This document shows, piece by piece, positions 38,781 to 47,496 of a DNA stretch of 64,000 bases (positions within the stretch are counted from its first letter, which is position 1; each line of letters begins with the position of its first letter). Made by a program: the position numbers and the translations under genes. The notes beneath the pieces are model-generated. The model was not told where the DNA came from, did not search any database, and saw only the letters and a program-made list of their open reading frames with translations. The stretch lies in the NCBI RefSeq assembly GCF_007954425.1, contig NZ_CP042345.1:1488001-1552000 (forward strand), written 5' to 3'. Origin of the DNA: Novosphingobium ginsenosidimutans (GTDB taxonomy: Bacteria; Pseudomonadota; Alphaproteobacteria; Sphingomonadales; Sphingomonadaceae).

Positions 38781-40820
38781 GTGGAATTCAGGTCCGGGGA
38801 TGAGCCGACGATGGCTGAAATGGATGCAATGGTGACGGCGGATGCGCCGGTGAAGACCCAGGGCAAGACGATGAAGAAGGAGGCGGGCAAGGGCCCGGCT
38901 GTAAGCATGGCAGACAAGGCTGATCTCGGTTCCGAAGCGCTGGTGGCCCAGGCCGCCGCCGAAGCCATGGTCAAGGCCGTGGCCGCGCCGAAGCATGAAG
39001 ATTCCAAGTCGGTCCAGCCGCGCCGCTTTGCGATCGAGGTCGATCACGCCCGCGATGCGCTGCTGACCGATTTCGGCAAGGACACCCTGGATGACCGCTA
39101 CCTGCTGCCGGGTGAGCGCTATCAGGATCTCTTTGCCCGCGTCGCCGATGCCTATGCCGATGACGAGGCCCACGCCCAGCGCCTCTATGACTACATCTCG
39201 CAGCTGTGGTTCATGCCGGCAACGCCGGTCCTGTCGAACGGCGGCACCGGGCGCGGCCTGCCGATCTCGTGCTACCTCAACTCGGTGTCGGACAGCCTTG
39301 AAGGCATTGTCGGCACCTGGAACGAGAACGTCTGGCTGGCCAGCCGCGGCGGCGGCATCGGCACCTACTGGGGCCAGGTCCGCGGGATTGGTGAGCCGGT
39401 TGGCCTCAACGGCAAGACCAGCGGGATCATCCCCTTCGTCCGGGTGATGGACAGCCTGACGCTTGCGATCTCGCAAGGTTCGCTGCGCCGCGGCTCGGCC
39501 GCCTGCTATCTCGACGTCAGCCACCCGGAAATCGAGGAGTTCCTTGAGATCCGCAAGCCTTCGGGGGACTTCAACCGCAAGGCGCTGAACCTCCACCACG
39601 GCGTGCTCTTGACCGACGAGTTCATGGAAGCCGTGCGCGATGGCACCGAATTCCACCTGCGCAGCCCCAAGGACGGGTCGGTGCGCGGCACGGTCGATGC
39701 CCGCAGCCTGTTCCAGAAGCTGGTCGAAACTCGCCTGGCGACGGGGGAACCCTATATCGTCTTCTCCGATACGGTGAACCGGATGATGCCCAAGCATCAC
39801 CGCGATCTGGGGCTCAAGGTCTCGACCTCGAACCTCTGTTCGGAAATCACCCTGCCGACCGGGATTGACCACCTTGGCAACGATCGCACCGCGGTCTGCT
39901 GCCTCAGCTCGCTCAACCTCGAAACCTGGGACGAGTGGAACAAGGACGAGCGCTTTATCGAGGACGTGCTGCGCTTCCTCGACAACGTGCTGCAGGACTA
40001 TATCGACCGCGCGCCAGACGAGATGGCCCGCGCCAAGTATTCGGCCATGCGCGAGCGGTCGGTCGGCATGGGCGTGATGGGCTTCCACTCCTATCTGCAG
40101 CTCAAGGGCGTCGCCTTTGAAAGTGCGATGGCCAAGGCGCTCAACCTCAAGATGTTCAAGCACATCGCCGCCAAGGCCGATGAGGCTTCGCTGATGCTGG
40201 CCCAGGAACGGGGCGCCTGCCCCGATGCTGCCGACATGGGCGTGATGCAGCGCTTCTCCTGCAAGATGGCGATCGCGCCGACCGCGTCGATCAGCATCAT
40301 CTGCGGCGGCACCAGCGCCTGCATCGAGCCGATCCCGGCCAACATCTACACCCACAAGACCCTGTCGGGTTCGTTCGTGGTCAAGAACCCTTACCTTGAG
40401 AAGCTGCTCCAGTCGAAGTCGAAGGATTCGACCAACGTCTGGAACTCGATCCTTGAGCGCGGCGGTTCGGTCCAGCACCTCGATTTCCTCAGCCCAGAGG
40501 AAAAGGCGGTCTACAAGACCAGCTTCGAGATCGACCAGCGCTGGCTGCTCGAATTCGCGGCTGACCGGACCCCTTACATCGACCAGGCGCAGAGCCTGAA
40601 CCTCTATATCCCGGCCGATGTCGACAAGTGGGACCTGATGATGCTGCACTTCCAGGCCTGGGAGAAGGGCATCAAGTCGCTCTACTACCTGCGCTCGAAG
40701 TCGGTGCAGCGCGCCGGTTTCGCCGGCGGGGTCGAGGCGGACAACACCGCCGATGCCCCGGTGATGGAACTGAGCGCCGGCGGCCAGACCGACTACGAGG
40801 AATGCCTCGCTTGTCAGTAA
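38781..40820 (+). CDS. nrdA: Ribonucleoside-diphosphate reductase alpha subunit
   Basis: A 679-residue class I RNR large subunit that reduces ribonucleoside diphosphates. The active site is visible: GGTGRGLPISCYLNS holds the first redox cysteine, the SNLCSEI loop the thiyl cysteine, and AVCCLSSLNLE follows. The C-terminal tail ECLACQ carries the CxxC-like shuttle pair. The GTG at 38781 is favoured because AAGGGG lies six bases upstream; ATG 38811 is the alternative. No long ATP-cone precedes the catalytic part, so allosteric activity control is probably reduced or absent. nrdB lies 1.7 kb downstream. Confidence 0.95.
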   Translation: MEFRSGDEPTMAEMDAMVTADAPVKTQGKTMKKEAGKGPAVSMADKADLGSEALVAQAAAEAMVKAVAAPKHEDSKSVQPRRFAIEVDHARDALLTDFGKDTLDDRYLLPGERYQDLFARVADAYADDEAHAQRLYDYISQLWFMPATPVLSNGGTGRGLPISCYLNSVSDSLEGIVGTWNENVWLASRGGGIGTYWGQVRGIGEPVGLNGKTSGIIPFVRVMDSLTLAISQGSLRRGSAACYLDVSHPEIEEFLEIRKPSGDFNRKALNLHHGVLLTDEFMEAVRDGTEFHLRSPKDGSVRGTVDARSLFQKLVETRLATGEPYIVFSDTVNRMMPKHHRDLGLKVSTSNLCSEITLPTGIDHLGNDRTAVCCLSSLNLETWDEWNKDERFIEDVLRFLDNVLQDYIDRAPDEMARAKYSAMRERSVGMGVMGFHSYLQLKGVAFESAMAKALNLKMFKHIAAKADEASLMLAQERGACPDAADMGVMQRFSCKMAIAPTASISIICGGTSACIEPIPANIYTHKTLSGSFVVKNPYLEKLLQSKSKDSTNVWNSILERGGSVQHLDFLSPEEKAVYKTSFEIDQRWLLEFAADRTPYIDQAQSLNLYIPADVDKWDLMMLHFQAWEKGIKSLYYLRSKSVQRAGFAGGVEADNTADAPVMELSAGGQTDYEECLACQ

Positions 40821-40833
40821 GGGCTGCCTGAGC

Positions 40834-41028
40834 ATGGACTACGGCCGCCTTGCCCTGGCCGGGGCCGGGGGCCTGGCGACGTTCGCCGGGCTCTTCGTCC
40901 TGACCCGGCAAACCCCAGGCGAGGCGGCCCGTTATGCCCGGCGGATAGCGGGGACCATGCTGCTGGCCTTTGGCCTGGCCACCCTGCTGCTGGTCGGACT
41001 GCTGACTTACGCCCAGCTCCAGCCGTGA
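40834..41028 (+). CDS. Small two-pass membrane protein
   Basis: A 64-residue protein with two hydrophobic segments (LALAGAGGLATFAGLFVL and IAGTMLLAFGLATLLLVGLL) joined by a short polar loop with two Arg. It starts 13 bases after nrdA and may be read through from it. No family recognised. Confidence 0.6.
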   Translation: MDYGRLALAGAGGLATFAGLFVLTRQTPGEAARYARRIAGTMLLAFGLATLLLVGLLTYAQLQP

Positions 41029-41136
41029 TCGTCACCGATTTTGAACCCGATACACACTGCGACACGACAATGACTTGCGCCCGCCCTTCAAACCCGCTTT
41101 CGGTTGCGCCAACTACGCAACGGATGGGGTTTGCAC

Positions 41137-41520
41137 ATGCGCAAGTGGCACCGCTGGCTCGCGGTATTTTTCGGAGTCTTCCTGCTGTTCATCGCTACGA
41201 CCGGGGTGATGAGCCAGTTCGCCGATCTGAAGGCGGAGAGCGAGGGGCGCAGCGCCGCCGCCTCAGCCGTGCCGGCTGGCTTTGTCTGTCCGGAAACGAT
41301 GACCTGCCGACCCAAGCCAGCGAAGGACAGCGCGCGGGCCTGGGTGGGCTATCTCCATCACCTGCATTCGGGCGAGGAGTTTGGGCCGGCCGGGACCGTC
41401 ATCTCGATCCTGTCGGGCCTGGCGCTGATCTTCTTCAGCCTGTCGGGCCTGTGGGTCTATGTGCAGATGTGGCGCAACCGCAAGGAACGGGCGCTCAAGC
41501 CAGGCTGGTTCTGGAAGTAG
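41137..41520 (+). CDS. PepSY-associated membrane protein
   Basis: A 127-residue protein that starts MRKWHRWLAVFFGVFLLFIATTGV, the typical first helix of PepSY-TM proteins, and has a second helix, SILSGLALIFFSLSGLWVYVQMW. Between them is a periplasmic loop with HLHSGEEFG. Such proteins occur in siderophore-iron reduction systems, but this short form lacks the full PepSY domains. The start was set at MRKWHRW since the upstream frame shows no family similarity. Confidence 0.75.
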   Translation: MRKWHRWLAVFFGVFLLFIATTGVMSQFADLKAESEGRSAAASAVPAGFVCPETMTCRPKPAKDSARAWVGYLHHLHSGEEFGPAGTVISILSGLALIFFSLSGLWVYVQMWRNRKERALKPGWFWK

Positions 41521-41531
41521 GACACGCAAAT

Positions 41532-41560
41532 GGCGCCCCTGCCGTGCAGGCGGGGGCACC
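41532..41560. terminator. Bidirectional hairpin terminator
   Basis: A 12-bp stem with a mismatch and a wobble pair (GGCGCCCCTGCC with GGCGGGGGCACC, five-base loop) lies between the convergent PepSY-associated and DUF2171 genes. There is no long T run. Confidence 0.5.
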
Positions 41561-41579
41561 ATTCCGTCAGGCTGCTTGC

Positions 41580-42338
41580 TCAGGAGCCGTTGTTTCCGAA
41601 CACGCTCTGGCCGGTTTCGTGCAGGCGAATGGTTTCGCCTTCGATGCCGGCCACGCGGTCGATCGGCAGGTAGTGATGTTCGCCATCGCTGCTGCCGCTG
41701 CGGGTCAGCTTGATCTGGTCGTTCTCAAAGCTGTCGACCGTGCCGATCTGGGTGCCCTCGGCGTCAACCACGCGCATGTGCTCGCGGATCTGCTCGCCCA
41801 GCGAGCCTTGCTGGCCCGGCTCGCCGCCCATCTGCCCGCCGGCGCTGCCGCTGAACTGCTGCTGCTGACTGGCCTCGGTCCCGCTGTTCTGCTGGCCCGG
41901 CCAACCGCTTTCGTTGGCCTGTCCCAGGCTCTGGTCGCTGGCACCCTGGTTGCTGCCGCTTTCGCTGCCCATATTCCGGTTTTCCATGTCTTCTCCTTCG
42001 CCTTCATTGGAGAGGCCACCGGCCCCGCCGTCTTCACCAACCTTGCGGATCAGTTCCTGATCGGGGCGGAACTGGACTCCGTCTTCGCCGTCCACATCGT
42101 CACTCCCGACGTCTTCGCTCATGTCGCCGGCGCCATCGTCGCTCAGGCCGCCGCCCCCGGCTCCGCCGCCACCCTGGGCGCGGGTCGGTTCCTGGCTGTC
42201 CTCGCTCCGGGCCGGGCTGCTGGGCGTTTCGCCATTGGCCAGCGGGGGCTGCTGCCCCTGCGCCGTCCAGCGGCCGTCCGGGGTGGACGCCGCGCCCGTG
42301 ACATTGCGCGAATCGTTCGGTTCAAATTCACCGGACAT
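41580..42338 (-). CDS. DUF2171 protein with long low-complexity region
   Basis: A 252-residue protein. Residues 1 to about 175 are hydrophilic low complexity rich in Gly, Gln, Ser, Asp and Glu. The C-terminal part, IREHMRVVDAEGTQIGTVDSFENDQIKLTRS to the end, matches DUF2171, a PRC-barrel-like small beta-barrel. Related proteins are abundant and stress-induced in sphingomonads, but no mechanism is known. The ATG at 42338 has GGAGAG upstream. It lies between nrdA and nrdB on the opposite strand. Confidence 0.75.
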   Translation of the reverse strand: MSGEFEPNDSRNVTGAASTPDGRWTAQGQQPPLANGETPSSPARSEDSQEPTRAQGGGGAGGGGLSDDGAGDMSEDVGSDDVDGEDGVQFRPDQELIRKVGEDGGAGGLSNEGEGEDMENRNMGSESGSNQGASDQSLGQANESGWPGQQNSGTEASQQQQFSGSAGGQMGGEPGQQGSLGEQIREHMRVVDAEGTQIGTVDSFENDQIKLTRSGSSDGEHHYLPIDRVAGIEGETIRLHETGQSVFGNNGS

Positions 42339-42524
42339 CGTTGCTCTCCTAAGGTGGGGTCGCTCGCGAAGATCGCGGGCCCTCACCGCTCACAACGTTG
42401 CGTTAACCTTTCGGTTCCGCCGCTTTCGACGAGCCGCCGTTTTCCCCAGTCGCAGCGGGTGCAAACCCTTCGCGCTGGCCCCGTTCATGCCTATATTCAC
42501 CGCTCGCCCGCAGGAGTCTGATCG

Positions 42525-43580
42525 ATGCCCCTTCTTGAAGCCCGCAAGACCTACAAGCCCTTCGAATATCCCTGGGCTTACGAGTTCTGGAAGCGGCAGC
42601 AGCAGATCCACTGGATGCCCGAGGAAGTGCCCCTGGGCGAAGACTGCCGCGATTGGGCGCAGAAGATCAGCGAGTCTGAGCGGAACCTGCTGACGCAGAT
42701 CTTCCGCTTCTTCACCCAGGCCGATGTCGAGGTGCAGGATTGCTACCACGACAAGTATGCCCGCGTGTTCAAGCCAACCGAGATCAAGATGATGCTGGCG
42801 GCCTTCTCCAACATGGAGACGGTCCATATCGCGGCCTACAGCCACCTGCTCGACACGATCGGCATGCCCGAGGCGGAATACGGCATGTTCCTCGAATACG
42901 AGGAGATGAAGGCCAAGCACGATTACCTGCACACCTTCGGTGTCGATACGGACGAGGATATCGCCCGCACCCTGGCCATGTTCGGCGGCTTCACCGAAGG
43001 GCTGCAGCTCTTCGCTTCCTTCGCCATGCTGATGAACTTCCCCCGCTTCAACAAGATGAAGGGGATGGGGCAGATCGTCTCGTGGTCGGTGCGCGATGAA
43101 AGCCTGCACTGCGAAGGCATCGTCAAGCTGTTCCACGCCTTCGTGAAGGAACGCGGCTGCCTGACCAAGGCGGTCAAGGAAGACATCATCGATTGCTGCC
43201 AGAAGACCGTGCGGCTGGAAGATGCCTTCATCGATCTGGCCTTCGAACAGGGCCCGGTCCCCGGGATGAGCCCCAAGGAGATCAAGCGCTATATCCGCTA
43301 CATCGCCGATTGGCGCCTGGGCCAGCTGGGCCTGCCGGCGATCTACATGGTGGAAGACCACCCGCTGCCCTGGCTCGCCCCGCTGCTCAACGGGGTGGAA
43401 CACGCCAACTTCTTCGAAACCCGCGCGACAGAATACTCAAAGGGCGCGACCCGCGGCGATTGGCAGCAGGTCTGGTCCAACTTCGACAGCCGCCGCAACG
43501 CCAAGGTTGTCACCGAAGCCGCCAACGAGGGCGAGGCGAGCGAGCCGGATATGTTCGGCGAGGGAGTTGCTGCGGAGTAA
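42525..43580 (+). CDS. nrdB: Ribonucleoside-diphosphate reductase beta subunit
   Basis: A 351-residue class I RNR small subunit that holds the diiron centre and tyrosyl radical. Metal ligands are visible: Asp in ADVEVQD, Glu and His in NMETVHIAAYS (with the radical Tyr in AAYS), and Glu and His in VRDESLHCEG. The C-terminal tail is acidic and would bind NrdA. A strong terminator follows. It forms a functional pair with nrdA despite the intervening genes. Confidence 0.95.
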   Translation: MPLLEARKTYKPFEYPWAYEFWKRQQQIHWMPEEVPLGEDCRDWAQKISESERNLLTQIFRFFTQADVEVQDCYHDKYARVFKPTEIKMMLAAFSNMETVHIAAYSHLLDTIGMPEAEYGMFLEYEEMKAKHDYLHTFGVDTDEDIARTLAMFGGFTEGLQLFASFAMLMNFPRFNKMKGMGQIVSWSVRDESLHCEGIVKLFHAFVKERGCLTKAVKEDIIDCCQKTVRLEDAFIDLAFEQGPVPGMSPKEIKRYIRYIADWRLGQLGLPAIYMVEDHPLPWLAPLLNGVEHANFFETRATEYSKGATRGDWQQVWSNFDSRRNAKVVTEAANEGEASEPDMFGEGVAAE

Positions 43581-43608
43581 CAGCTTGATATCATTGATAT
43601 AATTGGAT

Positions 43609-43642
43609 AGCCTCCGTGAAACCAACGGGTTTCGCGGAGGCT
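43609..43642 (+). terminator. Intrinsic terminator of nrdB
   Basis: A 15-bp stem with one mismatch (AGCCTCCG...CGGAGGCT arms, loop AACG) is followed by CTGTCTTTTT. It lies between nrdB and the TIR-like gene and insulates the latter. Confidence 0.85.
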
Positions 43643-43682
43643 CTGTCTTTTTGAGCCCTCCCAGTTCTGGAGCTGGGCTAAA

Positions 43683-44117
43683 TTGTACAACATTTCAGTG
43701 TTTATAAGCCACTCTTGGGCCTACTCTGAGCATTATAACACTTTGTCTGCATGGATTTTTGGCGAAAGTTGGAATGTCGGCGGAATACCAATAAACTTCC
43801 ACGACACATCTGTTCCAAAAGAAAACGCCATCGATTACGCCAACAGCGATGAAGAGCTCCGCAATGCTATTTACGCAAGAATAAGGGTCTCGGATGTGGT
43901 TCTGATACCTACCGGAATGTATATTGATCACAGTAATTGGATTCAGAAAGAGCTTGAGGGATCATTTTATTACAAAAAGCCGATCCTGGCCGTAAGTCCT
44001 TGGGCCCAAGAAAAAAAGGCGTCGATAGTTGCCTCCGCTGCAAAATTGCAAGTTGGCTGGAGCAAGAATAGTGTCGTGACCGGCATCTGGCGGGCTAAAA
44101 TGAACAATGGCGCATGA
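43683..44117 (+). CDS. TIR-like (DUF1863/MTH538-type) protein
   Basis: A 144-residue protein that reads as a TIR-like fold: YNISVFISHSWAYSEHYNTL opens with the first strand and helix, followed by NFHDTSVPKENA, a strand with VSDVVLIPTGMYIDHSNWIQKELE, and KPILAVSPW. This matches the DUF1863 type found as the ThsB sensor of Thoeris and in other TIR-like proteins. It starts with TTG after GGAG and is A/T-richer than its neighbours, suggesting transfer. No ThsA-like effector gene is adjacent. Confidence 0.75.
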   Translation: MYNISVFISHSWAYSEHYNTLSAWIFGESWNVGGIPINFHDTSVPKENAIDYANSDEELRNAIYARIRVSDVVLIPTGMYIDHSNWIQKELEGSFYYKKPILAVSPWAQEKKASIVASAAKLQVGWSKNSVVTGIWRAKMNNGA

Positions 44118-44477
44118 GATGGTCCTCTCCATTCCCCATCCGCACACGAAGACGCTAAGACCTGGCTCCTGACTGAACACTCGCGCTAAACCCGGCACAG
44201 CCACTGTGGAGCCGCGTTTTCCTACACGTGTACCGCCTGCTATGATCGCCACCGCTCTTTCCATCGTTAGTCCTCGCACCTGCGCCGGTTTTTTCTTTGC
44301 CACTTTGCGCAAATCCGCCCGGTTTCACGCGGTAGGCCGCAGAATTCCTGGGCTTTCGGCCTGTTGGAAGAAGCGGACTCAGTGTCAACTGTGTCAAGTC
44401 CAACGTCACGCTGCGCTTGCACCCGTCCCGCGATCCGCCATTATCGCGGCGAGCAACAGGGAAAGGAAGATTTTCGC
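44118..44477. other. Intergenic region without clear gene
   Basis: About 360 bases between the TIR-like and DUF1330 genes. Minus-strand frames here give basic, repeat-poor peptides (for example 43962-44312) that overlap the TIR gene and have no recognisable domain. It may hold debris of a transferred segment. A GTGTCAACTGTGTCAAGT near-repeat occurs around 44385. Confidence 0.5.
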
Positions 44478-44765
44478 ATGAGCGCCTACCTCGTCTTCAT
44501 CAAGGAACGCGAACACGATGCTGCTGCCATGGCCGAATATGGCGGCAAGGCTGGCCCTTCGCTGGCCGGGCATCCGGCCAAGCCACTGGTGCTCTATGGC
44601 GCGACCGAGACGCTGGAAGGGCCAGAAGCCAACAGCTGCGTGATCATCGAGTTCCCCGATATGGACGCCGCCCGTGCCTGGTACCACTCGCCTGCCTATC
44701 AGGAAGCCCGCAAGCTCCGCTTCCAGGGCGCCGATTACCGCGTGTTCCTGACCCAGGGGCTCTAG
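44478..44765 (+). CDS. DUF1330 protein
   Basis: A 95-residue protein of the dimeric alpha/beta barrel type, with YLVFIKEREHDAAAMAEYG, VLYGATETLEGPE and EFPDMDAARAWYHSPAYQEAR, all DUF1330 motifs. The family is cytoplasmic and of unknown function, sometimes near aromatic or lipid genes. The start follows GGAAAGGAAG. Confidence 0.85.
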   Translation: MSAYLVFIKEREHDAAAMAEYGGKAGPSLAGHPAKPLVLYGATETLEGPEANSCVIIEFPDMDAARAWYHSPAYQEARKLRFQGADYRVFLTQGL

Positions 44766-44833
44766 CCAGCGGACCTTTTGCCGGACGGCGGGGGTTCACC
44801 CGCTCCCGCCCACCGGGGCAAGAGGAGTTTCGC

Positions 44834-45154
44834 ATGATCAAGCCCGCCGCCATCATGGCCCTGCCATTGTTCGCCCTGGCCGCCTGCAACAGCAATTCGC
44901 GTGACGCCGAGGATATCGCCGCCCGCCCCACCGCCGATGTCACCGCCAGCGACATCGCCACCGGCGCGGCGACCATGGTCCCGCCGGTCGGCAGCCCGGG
45001 TACGCCGAGCGACCGGACCCAGACCGGCGCCTCGCCCACGCCGGCGCCCACCGACGCCGGCCGCTCGGGCATCAACCGCACCACCGGCACCACCGGCTCG
45101 GGCGCCAACCGCCCCAATGCCGGTGCCACGACCCAGGCGATGCCGCAGGAGTAG
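44834..45154 (+). CDS. Small lipoprotein, low complexity
   Basis: A 106-residue protein with a lipobox (LFALAAC, Cys18) and a long Pro/Thr/Ala/Gly-rich tail without secondary-structure motifs. It is likely anchored to a membrane face in the periplasm. It follows the DUF1330 gene by about 70 bases after AGAGGAG. Function unknown. Confidence 0.7.
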   Translation: MIKPAAIMALPLFALAACNSNSRDAEDIAARPTADVTASDIATGAATMVPPVGSPGTPSDRTQTGASPTPAPTDAGRSGINRTTGTTGSGANRPNAGATTQAMPQE

Positions 45155-45194
45155 GGTACTGGCCCGGCGCCTCGGCTTCGGGTAGGGGCACGGC

Positions 45195-45509
45195 ATGGAT
45201 AGCCCGCACCCCGCCACCGCCTTCAAGATCCTGACCGCCGAGCAATGGGCCCAGTTCGATGCTGACGGCGTGTTCCGCGGCGCGCCGGTCGATCTGGCCG
45301 ATGGCTATATCCACCTCTCTGCGGCGGACCAGCTGCAGGGCACGCTCGACAAGCACTTTGCCGGGCAGCAGGACCTGGTGATCGCCGAGGTGGACCTGAG
45401 CGTGCTGGGCGAAGCGATCCGCTGGGAAGTCTCGCGCGGCAATGCCCTGTTCCCGCACTGCTATGCCGACTTGCCGATGGGCGCAGTGCTGAAGTTAGAG
45501 CGCCGCTAG
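45195..45509 (+). CDS. DUF952 protein
   Basis: A 104-residue protein with the DUF952 signature: AFKILTAEQWAQF, DGYIHLSAADQLQGTLDKHFAGQ, ALFPHCYADLP. Members have a small alpha/beta fold and are of unknown function. It overlaps the convergent membrane gene by four bases. Confidence 0.82.
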   Translation: MDSPHPATAFKILTAEQWAQFDADGVFRGAPVDLADGYIHLSAADQLQGTLDKHFAGQQDLVIAEVDLSVLGEAIRWEVSRGNALFPHCYADLPMGAVLKLERR

Positions 45510-45892
45510 CGCCGCCAGGCCAGCGCCGGCAGCAGTGCGAACAGCGCCTGGCCGGCCAGCCCCAGTGCACCGGCCGGCGTGGCCAGCGCCGCCAGCCAGG
45601 CTCTCGCACCCTGCCCGAACAGGGCCATGCCCAGCGCCAGCTCGAGCGCCATCAGCAGGACAAAGGCGATCAGGCCCGCTAGCAGCGCGGCGCGGCGGCT
45701 TGGCAAGGGGCGGCGCGCGGCCAGCCGCCGGGCCAGCCACCAGCTCGCCCCCAGCATCACCGGCAGCTCCAGCGCCACCGCCGCCAGGTGCCCGACCGCC
45801 GGGGCCAGCCACAGCGTGCGCACCGTGCCCAGCACGAACCCCAGCGCAAAGATCGCCGCCAGGTAGATCAGGGCATGGCGCAGCACGGGCAT
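45506..45892 (-). CDS. Four-helix membrane protein
   Basis: A 128-residue hydrophobic protein with four helices, LIYLAAIFALGFVLGTVRTLWL, VALELPVMLGASWWLA, ALLAGLIAFVLLMALELALGMALF and LGLAGQALFALLPALAW. Short basic loops (RRLAARRPLPSRR) sit between. It is conserved in style with small proteobacterial membrane proteins of unknown function. Confidence 0.68.
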   Translation of the reverse strand: MPVLRHALIYLAAIFALGFVLGTVRTLWLAPAVGHLAAVALELPVMLGASWWLARRLAARRPLPSRRAALLAGLIAFVLLMALELALGMALFGQGARAWLAALATPAGALGLAGQALFALLPALAWRR

Positions 45893-45970
45893 GGCGTCAG
45901 GCTAGCAGCCTTGCCCGGCGCTGTCGCGCTGCTAGGCTGCGCACCGCACCGTGCCCATGGAGCAGACGCG

Positions 45971-46180
45971 ATGAACTATGCCTTCTGGATTGCCATCCTG
46001 GTCGTCTTTATCGCGGTGGCTCCGGCCATCTTCAGCAACCTCCGCCGCAGCCACAAGGGCGGCGGCAAAAGCAGCGGCGATGCCGGGCCAACCGCTACGA
46101 GCACGAGCGACCGCGATCGCGATGATGGCGATGCCGGTGACAGCGATGGCGGCGGCGGAGACGGCGGCGGCGGGGATTAA
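45971..46180 (+). CDS. Small membrane protein with Asp/Gly-rich tail
   Basis: A 69-residue protein with one hydrophobic helix (FWIAILVVFIAVAPAIF), then a basic SNLRRSHKGGG patch and a tail of D, G and S ending in a GGGGDGGGGD-type run. The start has GGAG upstream. It overlaps wecC at the stop codons. The topology is N-out or N-in by the positive patch; function unknown. Confidence 0.6.
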   Translation: MNYAFWIAILVVFIAVAPAIFSNLRRSHKGGGKSSGDAGPTATSTSDRDRDDGDAGDSDGGGGDGGGGD

Positions 46181-47496
46181 CCCGCCTTGCGCAGCGGTTC
46201 CGCCTCGGCCTCTGGCACCAGGGCCTGCGGCTGGTCGAGCCAGATGCCGCGCGTATCGTAGACCTGCTTGTCGGCGCGTTCGGCCAGCGGCACGGCCTTG
46301 AACTGGTCATGGTCAACCAGGACCAGCAGGATCTCGGCCTGCTCAAGCGCGGTGTCGAGGTCGATCAGCGCTGCATCCGTGCCGGCGAACTCGCGGGGGA
46401 GCTCGGCCGCATAGGGCTCGACTACCTTGATACGGGCGCCGAACTTGCGGGCAAGGGTAGCCGCCACCAGCCGTGCCGGGCTTTCGCGGAAATCGTCGAT
46501 GTTGGCCTTGAAGGCCAGGCCAAGGCAGGCGACGCGGGCATGGGGGTTGGCCGCGATCAGTGCTTCGGCGCGGGCGATGACGTGGTGGATCTTGCCGTCG
46601 TTGACCCCGCGCGCGGTACGGATCAGCGGCGTGTGCTCCGGCGCGCCGTGGACGATGAACCAGGGGTCGACGGCGATGCAGTGCCCGCCAACGCCCGGTC
46701 CCGGCTGGAGGATGTTGACCCGCGGGTGCCGGTTGGCGAGGCGGATCACTTCCCACACATCGAGCCCCATCTGATCGGCGACGATCGACAGCTCGTTGGC
46801 AAAGGCGATGTTGACGTCGCGGTAGGCGTTCTCGACCAGCTTGGTCATCTCGGCCGAGCGACTGTCGGTGACGACGCACACGCCGCGCACGAACAGCTTG
46901 TAGAAGCTCAGCGCCTTGCGCGCGCAGCGTGGGGTGATGCCGCCAATCGAACGGTCGTTGTTGGTCAGCTCCTCAAGGATCCGGCCCGGCAGCACCCGTT
47001 CAGGGCAATAGGCGATCGAGAGGTCGGGGATGTCGGCGGTCAGGCCCGGGCACTTGAGGTCCGGCCGCCGCGCCGCGATCAGATCGCGCAGCGCCTCGGT
47101 CGTGCCTACCGGCGAGGTCGATTCGAGGATCACCGTGTCGCCCGGCTTGAGCACCTTGGCGACAGCTTCGCCAGCGGCGAGGACATGGGAGATATCGGGC
47201 GCGTGGTTGGCATCGAACGGGGTCGGAACCGCGATGATGAAGACATCGGCCGGCGCCACCGCGGTCGAGGCCTTGAGCAGCCCCCGGGCGACAACGCCGT
47301 GGACCAGACCGTCGAGATCGACTTCCTCGATATGGATCGCGCCGCGGTTGATGGTGTCGACCACGCCTTGCGTCACGTCGACGCCGTGGACCTGGCATCC
47401 GGCGCGCGCGACGATGGCGGCAGTCGGCAGTCCGATGTAACCCAGCCCGACTACGCAGACATCAGGCTTGGTGCCCGAGCTTTTGGCCGACTTCAT
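46177..47496 (-). CDS. wecC: UDP-N-acetyl-D-mannosamine dehydrogenase
   Basis: A 439-residue NAD-dependent enzyme of the UDP-glucose/ManNAc dehydrogenase group. The Rossmann motif is VVGLGYIGLP, EST-SPVGTTE forms the second cofactor part, and GPGVGGHCIAVDPW contains the catalytic Cys and His. It makes UDP-ManNAcA from the WecB product for enterobacterial-antigen-like or capsule sugars. The C-terminal helix is intact. It overlaps the wecB 3' end by 35 bases, so the two are one operon. Confidence 0.92.
   Translation of the reverse strand: MKSAKSSGTKPDVCVVGLGYIGLPTAAIVARAGCQVHGVDVTQGVVDTINRGAIHIEEVDLDGLVHGVVARGLLKASTAVAPADVFIIAVPTPFDANHAPDISHVLAAGEAVAKVLKPGDTVILESTSPVGTTEALRDLIAARRPDLKCPGLTADIPDLSIAYCPERVLPGRILEELTNNDRSIGGITPRCARKALSFYKLFVRGVCVVTDSRSAEMTKLVENAYRDVNIAFANELSIVADQMGLDVWEVIRLANRHPRVNILQPGPGVGGHCIAVDPWFIVHGAPEHTPLIRTARGVNDGKIHHVIARAEALIAANPHARVACLGLAFKANIDDFRESPARLVAATLARKFGARIKVVEPYAAELPREFAGTDAALIDLDTALEQAEILLVLVDHDQFKAVPLAERADKQVYDTRGIWLDQPQALVPEAEAEPLRKAG

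Noticed and set aside
38359..38835. Plus-strand frame in the nrdA leader
   Set aside because: It is basic, repetitive and without a ribosome-binding site; it runs into the nrdA start in another frame.
38463..40835. A 790-codon open frame on the minus strand opposite nrdA
   Set aside because: It is the mirror of a GC-rich coding frame; the sequence has no domain and nrdA is unmistakable on the other strand.
43683..44117. A complete Thoeris system
   Set aside because: Only the TIR-like gene is present; no ThsA-type NADase gene is on either side.
43962..44312. Minus-strand frame across the TIR 3' end
   Set aside because: It overlaps the better supported TIR-like gene and has no recognisable sequence.
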